Below, piece after piece: positions 51,545 through 60,162 of a stretch of 64,000 bases of DNA (position 1 is its first letter; every line of letters begins with the position of its first letter). Location of the stretch: assembly GCA_965215995.1 (NCBI GenBank), contig OZ244128.1:372001-436000 (forward strand). Direction: 5' to 3'. Position numbers and translations under genes: made by a program. The DNA comes from SZUA-309 sp965215995 (GTDB lineage: Bacteria > Pseudomonadota > Gammaproteobacteria > Pseudomonadales > Azotimanducaceae). Under the pieces are notes generated by a model. That model was not told where the DNA came from. It saw only the letters and a list, made by a program, of their open reading frames with translations, and searched no databases.

Positions 51545-52717
51545 ATGGAAGAACTGCTGACCATTCCCCAGAACGTGCTGCTCGGCGCCATCGGCCTGCT
51601 GGACGCCCTCCCGGACGGTGCCCGCGGCGCTCTAGCTGCCGGATTTCTGATTCTGTTTCTGCGCTACTTCGAAGTCCGTATCCCCAGCTTCGAAATCCAG
51701 TACGGTCAGTCGTTCCGGAAAACCGCTCTGGTTGTGTTGGTGCTTATTCCAACCTTTGTCTGGCTGATACCGGCAAGCCGGATGACCGTCTATGTGGACG
51801 AACTGGAACCGGCAACCTCCGGCACTCACCCATTCTGGCTCGCCCTGCTCCTGCTCTGGCTGGCAGGAGGGCTGATTTCGCTCAGCGCGTTGATCCGCGC
51901 GCAGCTGAGGGTGCGCGCAGAAATGCGCTCTCTGACCCTGATCGACGACGAGAAGCTGCTGGGCAGGCTCGCACACTGGCAGCGCCGACTCGGGCTCGAA
52001 GGAAGCGTCGACCTGGTGGAAGCACCTGGCACCGCGCCACGGTTTCTCACCTCCGGTGAGCTCGTGGCATTCCCGGCTGCTGCCCGACACTGGCCAGGTA
52101 ATCTGCAGGACGTGCTTCTCATACTGAGCCTCGTCCACCTCAAACGGCGGCATAGGCGCTGGCACCGAATCGGCTGGATGGTGAGCTGCATCTACTGGCC
52201 CCTACCCTGGGTCCAACGCCTGGTTGACAATCTTATCCACGACTTCCAGCAATCGGCAGATGAGCTTGCCGAGTCCTGCTACCGTGACCGGTTGGGGTAT
52301 GACCGGGCGCTGCGACAGCTGGCACAGAGACTCGAGCCGCCCCGCCGCGACAGCACCGCAGCCAACGGTGAGCAGAAAAAGGATCTGCAGACCAGGCTGA
52401 CTTCTGCCTGGCGCAACTACGCTGCGGCAATTCGGCGGCTGCTCAACCCGACCATCGAGCCACACTGGCAGCTCGCCGAGCTGCTCAGCGAGCGCAGCGA
52501 CGACAATCAGTTGTCGTGGACCGATCCCTACGATCGCGTGGTGCTCTTTGTTGGTCAGGCGGTGTTTCTCGCCTTTCTGCTCACTGGCACCACGCTGAAG
52601 GAGCGTCCGCCGGAAGTGGACTACGAGTACTCCTTCCCGTTCGAGCTGTTCTGGAAAGAACACTTCCACAGAAATCTCGAGCTCCAGGAAAAGGTGCAGC
52701 CACCACCACCGTCCTGA
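51545..52717 (+). CDS. M56 (BlaR1/MecR1-like) membrane protein with degenerate peptidase site
   Basis: This 390-residue protein starts at the ATG 2 bp after the previous stop. It has membrane segments around residues 25-45, 55-80 and 95-120, then a cytoplasmic-looking domain. The stretch LILSLVHLKRRHRRWHRIGW, then IYWPLPWVQRLVDNLI and HDFQQSADELAESCYRDR, follows the order of the BlaR1 zinc-peptidase region (HExxH...H-W-x-x-P...E-x-x-CD). The HExxH position reads LSLVH (194-198), so the first histidine and the glutamate are lost. It is likely a non-proteolytic scaffold or sensor. The family assignment is from motif order and is moderately sure. Confidence 0.75.
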   Translation: MEELLTIPQNVLLGAIGLLDALPDGARGALAAGFLILFLRYFEVRIPSFEIQYGQSFRKTALVVLVLIPTFVWLIPASRMTVYVDELEPATSGTHPFWLALLLLWLAGGLISLSALIRAQLRVRAEMRSLTLIDDEKLLGRLAHWQRRLGLEGSVDLVEAPGTAPRFLTSGELVAFPAAARHWPGNLQDVLLILSLVHLKRRHRRWHRIGWMVSCIYWPLPWVQRLVDNLIHDFQQSADELAESCYRDRLGYDRALRQLAQRLEPPRRDSTAANGEQKKDLQTRLTSAWRNYAAAIRRLLNPTIEPHWQLAELLSERSDDNQLSWTDPYDRVVLFVGQAVFLAFLLTGTTLKERPPEVDYEYSFPFELFWKEHFHRNLELQEKVQPPPPS

Positions 52718-52799
52718 CGGCAACTACGTATACCCGCCTGAGCAGCGGCTGGAGAGAATGCGGTTTTTTAACCAGGCAAGCAGCCAGGAGGTATCAGTA

Positions 52800-53282
52800 G
52801 TGCTCAAGGAAGTCAGCGGAGACATTCTTCTCTCTAAAGCTCAGGTCGTTGCGCACGGCGTTGCCCCGGCAGACCACTTCAATCAAGGTCTGGCCCTCAG
52901 CCTCCGGCAGCAGTACCCGGCCATGGCCAAGGACTTCCGGCACTACTGTCAGGTCAGTCACCCGAAAGCAGGCGAGATCTGGGCCTGGGCGAGTGCGGAC
53001 GGCAAGCGGATCATCAACCTGATGGTGCAGGAAGAAGCGCCCAGCAAGCAGGCCCGGCCAGGCAAGGCCACCACCCACACGGTGAACGTAGCTCTGCGCA
53101 ATCTGCGCTCACTGATCGAGGAAGAGGGCTTCAAGAGCATCGCTCTGCCCCGTCTGGCTACAGGCGTCGGCGGTCTGGACTGGGACGAGGTGAAACCGCT
53201 GATCGACAACCACCTGGGTGATTTAAAATTACCCGTCTATATCTACACCAACTTCAAGGCGGGTGAGCAGGCAGCCGAATAG
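52800..53282 (+). CDS. Macrodomain protein (ADP-ribose binding/hydrolase-like)
   Basis: The GTG at 52800 is preferred because AGGAGG lies 8 bp upstream (160 residues); an ATG at 52758 is also open. The protein has the macrodomain pattern: GDILLSKAQVVAHGVAPADHFNQGLA at the N-terminus and ALPRLATGVGGLDWDEV as the second phosphate-binding loop, as in the small TARG1-like group that removes ADP-ribose. It is 82 bp after the M56-like gene in the same direction. A role in ADP-ribosyl signalling is possible; no ADP-ribosyltransferase gene is seen nearby. Confidence 0.85.
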   Translation: MLKEVSGDILLSKAQVVAHGVAPADHFNQGLALSLRQQYPAMAKDFRHYCQVSHPKAGEIWAWASADGKRIINLMVQEEAPSKQARPGKATTHTVNVALRNLRSLIEEEGFKSIALPRLATGVGGLDWDEVKPLIDNHLGDLKLPVYIYTNFKAGEQAAE

Positions 53283-53395
53283 CTCGAACAACGGTCCGGG
53301 TCGACGCCCATCCTGCCGAGCGCTGACCGGCCATCGACTGGCGGGCCTCACTCACATCCCCCATACTCCGGGGCTTCATCAGGAAGGGGCTCGGA

Positions 53396-56300
53396 ATGAA
53401 CACGGCGACGCGCACCGCGTTGACCGGCGTGGCCATCGCCGGTTTTCTCTCTGGCTGCGGCGATGATCCCGCCACACCCGAGGCACAGACAACCACCGAA
53501 TCCGTCGCCCCGGCGGCAGAAGCAACTCCGCCGCCAGCAAGTCAGATGGCGAGTGGCAAGACGCCGGTCACCGTCAGCGAAGGCACCAATCTCTCCTTTT
53601 CGCTGAGTCCCGACGGCGGAACCCTGGTGTTCAGCCTGCAGGGCGTGCTCTTCAGCGTTCCGGTCTCGGGCGGGCCTGCCACGGTGCTCACCGATTACTA
53701 CCAGGACGCCAGGGAGCCCGTCTGGAATCGGGATGGTAGCCTCATCATCTATCAGGGTTACCGCAGTGGGAACTGGGACCTCTGGTCACTGCCCGTTGCC
53801 GGTGGTGATCCGCTACCGCTGACGACGGATGCCTTCGACGACAGGGAACCACAGGTATCACCCTCCGGTGCTCAGATAGCCTTCTCTTCGGACAGAAGTG
53901 GCAACTACGATATCTGGTTGCTTTCCGTCGCAGACGGCAGCCTGACTCAGGTGACCGACACACCGGAAAACGAATCTGGACCCGCCTGGTCGCCGGATGG
54001 CAACGAGATCGCCTACGCGGCCAGCGCCAATCGCCAGAACGCCGAGGTCAGGAGCACCAACCTGATCACCCGGGAAACCCGGATGCTGGCGGCAGATAGC
54101 GGCAGCGTAGCGGGTATCAGCTGGCATCCCGATGGCAGCAGGCTTACTTACCAGAACGCTCTGCCGGGCAGCACGAGCCTGAAGGCTCTGACCCCCTCTA
54201 CCGGCATGAGCGAAACACTCAGCCAGCCTGATGACGACATCTTCCCGTTCAGGGCAACCTGGGCAGCAGACGGCAGCCTGCTCTATGCCGGCAATGGTGG
54301 CATCCAGCGCCAAGGTGCCGATGGTTCCCGGGCGCCAATCCCCTTCGAAGCCACCTTCGAACTCGATCGGCCGGACTACCAGCGCCGTCGCCGTGACCAT
54401 GATGACGTAGCACCTCGTCAGGCACTGGGCCTGTCACAGCCCGTCATCTCCCCGGATGGCCAGCAGATCGCATTCACCGCACTGGGTGACATCTGGCTCT
54501 GGTCACCGGACGCGCAGGAACTGCGCAACGCGACGGACAGCCCCTTCGCTGAGCGTTCGCCCCAGTACTCGCCGGACGGCAATCGGATCGCCTATGTCTC
54601 TGACCGTGGCGCAGATGGTGGTCAGCGCACCGCACTGTGGATCTACGACATAGCGCAGGATACGCACACACCCGTGAGCCTGCCCAACGACTCCGTTTTC
54701 GCACCCGCCTGGTCGCCGGACGGGAAATCCGTAGCACTGTTCGCCAGCATCGCCGGCAGTCCGCTGGCGAGCCAGCTCACCATCGCCAATCTGGAAGATG
54801 GCAGCCTGACACCCGTGCACACGCCCATACCTGAGCAAGGAATTTCCTGGAGCGGTGACGGTACGTTTGTGGCAACAACGGAACTTGCCCCTTACTCGAG
54901 CCGTTATCGGGAAGGCGTGTACCAGATGATCGTCACCTCCCCCGCAACGGGAGAGCAGTACCGGGTAGAGCCGGTCCAGCACAAGAGCATGACCAACGCG
55001 GCGCTCACACCGTTCGGGCAGGCCATGACCTACATACAGGATGGCCAGCTCTGGCAACAGAATCTGTCTGAAGATTTCCAGCCGACAGGTTACCCGGAAC
55101 CACTGACAGCCGGACTCACGGACGCACCCAGCTGGAGCAGCGGTGGCCAGTACCTGGTGTACATGAACGCCGATCGCATGATGCGGTTGAACGTGGACAC
55201 AGGTGCGGCGGAGGACATCACACCACCCGTTCAATGGCGACCGTCTCTGATCACCGCCAACTACACGCTGAAGGTGGGCAAACTGTTCGATGGCACCGGC
55301 GAGCGCTATCTCGAAAATGCGCTGATCACCATCGATGGCAATCGGATTGTCAGCGTCGAGCCGGATGCCGTGGATGCGGTAGCGGATCTGGATGCCTCGG
55401 ACAAAGCGGCCTTCCCCGGGTTGTTCGAGATGCATGCTCATATGGGCGATGTCAGTGAGCCTCAGGGCCGGGCCTGGCTTGCCTGGGGCGTGACCACGGT
55501 GCGCGATCCCGGCTCGGACCCGTACGTGGCCAAAGAGCGTCAGGAGATCTGGGACAGCGGCACCTTCATCGGGCCCCGCACCCACATCACCGGCTATCTC
55601 ACCGACGGAAACCGGGTCTACTACTCAGTGGCGGAAGGTATCGGGTCCGACGTGCACCTGGACCGGGCGCTGGATCGAGCCGGACGACTGCAGCTCGACT
55701 TCATCAAGACCTACGTCCGTCTGCCTGATCATCGCCAGGAGCGGGTACTGGAGTTTGCCCATGAGGCCGGCATACCGGTTTCCTCCCACGAGCTGTTCCC
55801 TGCCGTTGCCTACGGCATGGACCACGTGGAGCACATCGGCGGCACCAGCCGGCGAGGCTACCAGCCGAAGGTCAGCGGGCTCGGTCGCAGCTACGGCGAC
55901 GTGGTTCAACTGCTGGCCGAGTCCGGCATGGGTCTCACCCCCACCGCTGTGCTACCAGGCTACGCGGTGATCGCGGCCGAAGAGACCGACCTCTTTGCCA
56001 CGCCCCAGTTCGACTACTTCTACGGCGCCACAGGACGTCAGGCGGCCGCCATGCTTGCCCGCATGTTCGGACCGGGAGCGGCCAGCACGGCAGAAAACAA
56101 CGGCAGGTTTCTCAAGGCGCTGGCAGAGGCGGAAGCGCTGATCGTCAGCGGCACGGACTCTCCGTTCGTGCCTTACGGTGCCGGCCTGCATGCGGAACTC
56201 AGGCTGTATGCACGAGCCGGTCTGACACCGGTGCAGATCCTGAAAGCAGCGACGGTGAACGCAGCAAAGGCCGCGGGCGTGGAACATGACATCGGCACCC

Positions 56301-56452
56301 TTAAGCCCGGCATGATCGCCGACCTGGTGGTGGTGGACGGCGACCCGCTCGCCAACATCGCCGATGCAGACAACGTGGTGATGACCATCAAGAACGGCCG
56401 CGCCTACCATCTGCCGCAGCTGATGAAGGCGCCAGACGCAGCAGAGCCCTGA
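53396..56452 (+). CDS. Large lipoprotein: TolB-like beta-propeller fused to an amidohydrolase
   Basis: This 1018-residue protein has an AGGAAGGGG ribosome-binding site and a lipobox (FLSGC, Cys21). A PD40/TolB-type beta-propeller spans roughly residues 60-610, with repeats such as REPVWNRDGSLIIYQG and SGPAWSPDGNEIAYAA. The C-terminal metal-dependent amidohydrolase has His680 and His682 (MHAHMG), the VEHIGG region with His810 and His813, and Asp921 in SGTDSPF, as in imidazolonepropionase-like enzymes. It probably hydrolyses a peptide-like or cyclic amide in the periplasm. The domain order is known from other bacteria; the substrate is not. Confidence 0.9.
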   Translation: MNTATRTALTGVAIAGFLSGCGDDPATPEAQTTTESVAPAAEATPPPASQMASGKTPVTVSEGTNLSFSLSPDGGTLVFSLQGVLFSVPVSGGPATVLTDYYQDAREPVWNRDGSLIIYQGYRSGNWDLWSLPVAGGDPLPLTTDAFDDREPQVSPSGAQIAFSSDRSGNYDIWLLSVADGSLTQVTDTPENESGPAWSPDGNEIAYAASANRQNAEVRSTNLITRETRMLAADSGSVAGISWHPDGSRLTYQNALPGSTSLKALTPSTGMSETLSQPDDDIFPFRATWAADGSLLYAGNGGIQRQGADGSRAPIPFEATFELDRPDYQRRRRDHDDVAPRQALGLSQPVISPDGQQIAFTALGDIWLWSPDAQELRNATDSPFAERSPQYSPDGNRIAYVSDRGADGGQRTALWIYDIAQDTHTPVSLPNDSVFAPAWSPDGKSVALFASIAGSPLASQLTIANLEDGSLTPVHTPIPEQGISWSGDGTFVATTELAPYSSRYREGVYQMIVTSPATGEQYRVEPVQHKSMTNAALTPFGQAMTYIQDGQLWQQNLSEDFQPTGYPEPLTAGLTDAPSWSSGGQYLVYMNADRMMRLNVDTGAAEDITPPVQWRPSLITANYTLKVGKLFDGTGERYLENALITIDGNRIVSVEPDAVDAVADLDASDKAAFPGLFEMHAHMGDVSEPQGRAWLAWGVTTVRDPGSDPYVAKERQEIWDSGTFIGPRTHITGYLTDGNRVYYSVAEGIGSDVHLDRALDRAGRLQLDFIKTYVRLPDHRQERVLEFAHEAGIPVSSHELFPAVAYGMDHVEHIGGTSRRGYQPKVSGLGRSYGDVVQLLAESGMGLTPTAVLPGYAVIAAEETDLFATPQFDYFYGATGRQAAAMLARMFGPGAASTAENNGRFLKALAEAEALIVSGTDSPFVPYGAGLHAELRLYARAGLTPVQILKAATVNAAKAAGVEHDIGTLKPGMIADLVVVDGDPLANIADADNVVMTIKNGRAYHLPQLMKAPDAAEP

Positions 56453-56471
56453 TCTCAGGTCGGGCCTGCTG

Positions 56472-57002
56472 TCAGTCAGCCGGCCAGGCCCAGGTGAATC
56501 CTTGCTGATTCGGCATCTGCACGGCTGGCAGGGTGTTGGCATCCATGACCTGATCGCGATCGATCACCCCATTTTCCGCCAGCAGGTAGGAGGTCACTGC
56601 GTAAACGTCATCTGCACTCAGATTGCCGGGTTGGTGGTACGGCATGGACCGCCGGATGTAGTCGAACACCGTGGTGGCATAGGGCCAGTAGCTGCCAATC
56701 GTTTTCACCGGCTGCGTTGAGCCGAGTGAGCCTATCCCGCCGACCAGCCGGTCGTTCGGGCCGCCCTGACCACCATCTCCGTGGCAGATCCGACACTCGC
56801 GCTGATACACCGCGAGACCCTGATGCGCATCTCCGGAACCCTCCGGCAGGCCACGGCCGTCCGGCATCACAACGAAGTCCACGGCAGCCGCATCAGCCTC
56901 GCTGATGGGCGTGCCGAGACCGGGACCCTCTGCGGCAATCGCATGGCTCAGGATCCCGCACAACGCGGTCGCACAGAGCAACGCTCGCTCAAACGTAGAC
57001 AT
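56472..57002 (-). CDS. c-type cytochrome (SoxD/SorB-like partner)
   Basis: This 176-residue protein has a signal peptide (ending about AIAAEG) and one heme-c motif, CRICH (Cys70, Cys73, His74). A methionine in RRSMPYHQPGNLS is the likely second iron ligand. SoxD proteins usually have two hemes and SorB one, so the partner type is closer to SorB in heme number. The start overlaps the end of the upstream molybdoenzyme gene by 14 bp, indicating coupled expression. It takes electrons from sulfite or sulfane oxidation. Confidence 0.88.
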   Translation of the reverse strand: MSTFERALLCATALCGILSHAIAAEGPGLGTPISEADAAAVDFVVMPDGRGLPEGSGDAHQGLAVYQRECRICHGDGGQGGPNDRLVGGIGSLGSTQPVKTIGSYWPYATTVFDYIRRSMPYHQPGNLSADDVYAVTSYLLAENGVIDRDQVMDANTLPAVQMPNQQGFTWAWPAD

Positions 57003-58263
57003 TGCGCGACTCCCCCCGCTCGTTAACAGCCCAGGCCTGAATGGCGTTGTAATGATAAAAAGCCCCTGGCGCCCTGCCTGCCATCACCCGATCCCGGGTC
57101 GGCTGCACGGCACCGGTTTCATCCACCGCTCGACTCATCAAGGTGGCCGGTCCACCATCCCATCGCCAGGCAGCACGGAATCGAGTCAGGCAAAGCGGCA
57201 ACACGTGCTCATCGAGCAGCGCATCCGCCCAGCTCTTGCCGCCATCCGCAGAGACCTCAACCCGGCTGATCCGGCCGCTGCCGGACCAGGCCAGACCGTT
57301 GATCTGGTAGACACCGGGTTCCATCAGATCCAGGCCCGGGGAGGGACTGGTGATCACGGACTTCACCGCCATTGGAAAGGTGAACAACTCCGCTCTGCCG
57401 CTTTCCGCCAGATCGGAGTACTTGGAAGTTTCGTCCTTGGTCATGGCGGGGGAATCCGTCACCTTCAGCGTGCGCAGCCACTTCACGCTCGCGTTGCCTT
57501 CCCAGCCCGGCAGGAAGAGGCGCATCGGATAGCCGTTCGAAGGTCGCAACCGCTCACCGTTCTGGTAGAGGGCAACGATTGCGTCCTGCATGACCTTCTG
57601 AAGCGGCACGCTGCGGCTCATCACCGCCGCGTCTGCACCTCCTGCGACCACCCACTTACCTTCAGGCTTCACACCCGCCTCGTCCAGAAGCACGTTAAGC
57701 GGCACACCACCCCACTCGCTGGCAGAGATGAGTCCGTGGATCGTGCCGCAGTCCAGTTCCACCGGCTTCGGAGCGACCATCGGGCTGCTGTTGCCCGAGC
57801 ACTCGAGAAACTGAATCCGGGAGACCTGGGGATACCGGTCCAGCGTTTCCACATCGAACGACAACGGCCGATTCACCAGCCCATGAATCACCAGCCGGTG
57901 CTCCCCCGGGTCAATCTCCGGAATCCCGGAATGGTGTCGCTCGAAGTGCAATCGGCTGGGGGTGATGATGCCGTCCAGATGTTGCAACGGCGTTCTGGAC
58001 ACGCCGGCCCCGGTCGTGCCCGGCTGCGAGCCTACCGGCGCACGGACCACGTGATCCTCGAACGGCGATGGCGCGCCGCTCGGCCCCATGCCGATCCCCG
58101 GTGCGCGCATCCAGGGCGTGCGATCCGGACCGTCCGCGGCCGCAGAACCGGCCATCAGGAGACTTGTACCGGCAGCCAAACCGGATTTCAGAAACAGTCG
58201 CCGGTGCAGCAGGCCATTCCCCGCCACCGGCGTGAGATCATCTCTACTTGCGCTATCAGACAT
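56989..58263 (-). CDS. Molybdopterin sulfite/sulfane dehydrogenase (SoxC/SorA-like)
   Basis: This 424-residue periplasmic molybdoenzyme has a twin-arginine signal (RRLFLKSGLAAG from residue 21). The sulfite-oxidase-type molybdenum cysteine is Cys155 in FLECSGNSSP. The C-terminal domain contains RVEVSADGGKSWADALLD, a dimerisation-domain hallmark. The start has GGGAGGAG. It pairs with the cytochrome gene immediately downstream. No soxXYZAB genes are present in the window, so sulfite detoxification, for example from organosulfonates, is as likely as thiosulfate oxidation. Confidence 0.9.
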   Translation of the reverse strand: MSDSASRDDLTPVAGNGLLHRRLFLKSGLAAGTSLLMAGSAAADGPDRTPWMRAPGIGMGPSGAPSPFEDHVVRAPVGSQPGTTGAGVSRTPLQHLDGIITPSRLHFERHHSGIPEIDPGEHRLVIHGLVNRPLSFDVETLDRYPQVSRIQFLECSGNSSPMVAPKPVELDCGTIHGLISASEWGGVPLNVLLDEAGVKPEGKWVVAGGADAAVMSRSVPLQKVMQDAIVALYQNGERLRPSNGYPMRLFLPGWEGNASVKWLRTLKVTDSPAMTKDETSKYSDLAESGRAELFTFPMAVKSVITSPSPGLDLMEPGVYQINGLAWSGSGRISRVEVSADGGKSWADALLDEHVLPLCLTRFRAAWRWDGGPATLMSRAVDETGAVQPTRDRVMAGRAPGAFYHYNAIQAWAVNERGESRNVYV

Positions 58264-58386
58264 TGCACTCCTCCCTCACTGCGATGGTGCCCGGGCCAAT
58301 GACCGCAGACAAGCCCGGATGACAACGAGCGCCGAAGCAGTGACACTGCATTCTTCCAAGCAAGGCGTCCACAAAGAGCGTTACCG

Positions 58387-59337
58387 ATGAGAGTGTCTCT
58401 TCTGATCCTGGCCCTGATCGGCTTGCTGGGCGCCTGGGTATTCGTCGAGCGCCGGGTGATCGTGATGTATGCGTTCTCCGCGGCGGGGACGGGCGAACCG
58501 CCACCGCTGCTGCCGGCCCGGGAGGAAGGTCCGGATGTGCGCTGGCTGGACGACTATTTCACCGTCGAAAGCGTCGCCGTCGACACCTACGCCATCGGCG
58601 AACCGCGCTATGCCCAGCAGAACTACAACTACCTCATTATCGGCGAGGAGAAGTCCCTGCTTTTCGATGCCGGCCCCGGCATACGTGACATCCGCGGCAT
58701 CGCCGAAAGCCTGACAGACAAGCCCATCGTCTTTCTCCCCTCCCACTTCCACTACGACCACGTGGGTAACGAGGTTACCTTCGAGGAGATCGCGGTGGTA
58801 GATCTGCCGCACATCCGCAGCCGGGTTGATGAGAGCGGTCTGCTCACTCTGCTGCCCATGGAACACCTGGTCATGGCCGAAGGCGTTGCTGCCCCCACCT
58901 GGGAGGTGGACCACTGGTGGCCGCCCGGCAGCGAAATCGATCTGGGTGGCAGGACCCTCATGCTCCTCTACACGCCCGGCCACACCACGGATTCCGTCTC
59001 ACTGCTTGATGAAGCCAACCAGATTCTCTTCAGTGGCGACTATCTCTACCCCGGAGATCTATACGGATTCCTGACTAACTCCTCAATGGCCGACTATCAG
59101 GCCACGGCGCTGACGCTGCTGGGCAACCTGAACCCGGATGTTGTGCTGCTGGGGGCGCATCGAGTCGCTCCTCCCGGCGCACCCAGGCTCGGTTACCGGG
59201 ACGTGGAGGACCTCGCTACTGGTCTACGGGGAATTCGCGAAGGTGAGATCGATGGCACGGGCAGCTACCCGCAAGCGTTTCCCATCAACGACCGGCTGAC
59301 CATGCTGGCAGAGCCTCGCTGGCTGCAGCGCTGGTAG
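58387..59337 (+). CDS. Membrane-anchored MBL-fold metallo-hydrolase
   Basis: This 316-residue protein begins with an N-terminal hydrophobic anchor (residues 3-20). The metal motif is HFHYDHVG (from residue 120). The next ligands are in LLYTPGHTTDSVSLL and FSGDYLYPGD, and GAHR is near the end. It is a glyoxalase-II/lactonase-like hydrolase facing the periplasm. It runs directly into the next gene (3-bp gap). The substrate is unknown; persulfide dioxygenase-type function is not supported since the protein lacks the corresponding domain. Confidence 0.88.
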   Translation: MRVSLLILALIGLLGAWVFVERRVIVMYAFSAAGTGEPPPLLPAREEGPDVRWLDDYFTVESVAVDTYAIGEPRYAQQNYNYLIIGEEKSLLFDAGPGIRDIRGIAESLTDKPIVFLPSHFHYDHVGNEVTFEEIAVVDLPHIRSRVDESGLLTLLPMEHLVMAEGVAAPTWEVDHWWPPGSEIDLGGRTLMLLYTPGHTTDSVSLLDEANQILFSGDYLYPGDLYGFLTNSSMADYQATALTLLGNLNPDVVLLGAHRVAPPGAPRLGYRDVEDLATGLRGIREGEIDGTGSYPQAFPINDRLTMLAEPRWLQRW

Positions 59338-59340
59338 AAG

Positions 59341-60162
59341 GTGCACAGGGAAGAAACCGCTGCCGCACGACCGGCACCCGCTGGGGGCGTTTGCCTGGCC
59401 ACTGCGCTGTGCGATCCACAGGCCGAGTTGCTCGCCAAGGCTCGGGCTCTCTGGCCCGCGCTGCAGGCGGCATTCGCTAGCCAGGCTATCCACGTCACCA
59501 GCGACACGCACCCGGACTGGTTCGATTTCCTGGCCGAGCACGATGTGCCAACCCGGCAGGCCGCTCCAGGCTGGGACCACATCGGACTGCACCGACGCCG
59601 TTCTCTGGAGATCGCTCTGGATCACTTCGATGCCGAGCGACTGATCTATCTGGATCCCGACCACGTGCTTCGCTGGCTGGAGCGACACCCCGGCGAGCTC
59701 AAAGAGGCGCTGGCAATGGTCGGCTCCTGGGACTGCCTGATCATCGGACGTTCTGCAGTGTCCTTTGCAGCTACCCCGGAACGCCTGCGTGATACCGAGA
59801 GCGTGGTGAACCGGATCTACGCACTCATGACTGGCCGCAGTTGGGACCTGATGATGGCCGCGCGAGGATTTTCCCGACTCGGCGCAGAACTCATCGTGCA
59901 CCACTGCCACGAAGACACCCTCGGTAATGACGTGGCCTGGCCGCTACTCGTGGAGCAGGCCGACATGACGCTCGGCTACCTGGAAGCCGACGGTCTCACC
60001 TACGAGACCAACACCGTCTATGCCAATGACCTGAAAGATGCCGAAGACTCGAATCCGGAAGCCTGGATGCTCCGGGTCTATGCGGCGAATCAGCATATCG
60101 ATGCCATGCGGCCCTTTCTCAACAGCAGACGAACCAAAGGAAGTAAGCAACCCGATGTTTGA
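59341..60162 (+). CDS. Protein of unknown function, possibly glycosyltransferase-like
   Basis: This 273-residue protein starts at a GTG 3 bp after the MBL gene; the ribosome-binding site is poor, so the true start may be internal. It has LATALCDPQAELLAKARALWP, then HVTSDTHPDWFDFL, and a hydrophobic-acidic stretch ERLIYLDPDHVLRWLERHPG, which recalls the DxD region of GT-A glycosyltransferases, followed by SWDCLIIGRSAV. A His/Cys cluster HHCHEDT lies near residue 191. I do not recognise the family. Its 3' end overlaps the histidine phosphatase gene by 8 bp. Confidence 0.65.
   Translation: MHREETAAARPAPAGGVCLATALCDPQAELLAKARALWPALQAAFASQAIHVTSDTHPDWFDFLAEHDVPTRQAAPGWDHIGLHRRRSLEIALDHFDAERLIYLDPDHVLRWLERHPGELKEALAMVGSWDCLIIGRSAVSFAATPERLRDTESVVNRIYALMTGRSWDLMMAARGFSRLGAELIVHHCHEDTLGNDVAWPLLVEQADMTLGYLEADGLTYETNTVYANDLKDAEDSNPEAWMLRVYAANQHIDAMRPFLNSRRTKGSKQPDV

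Noticed and set aside
54503..55585. Long minus-strand frame inside the propeller/amidohydrolase gene
   Set aside because: The plus-strand gene is continuous with repeats and metal ligands through this region; the antisense frame shows no domain.
56905..58302. Long plus-strand frame over the sulfite dehydrogenase gene
   Set aside because: The minus strand has a Tat signal and molybdenum cysteine motif; the plus frame is an antisense shadow.
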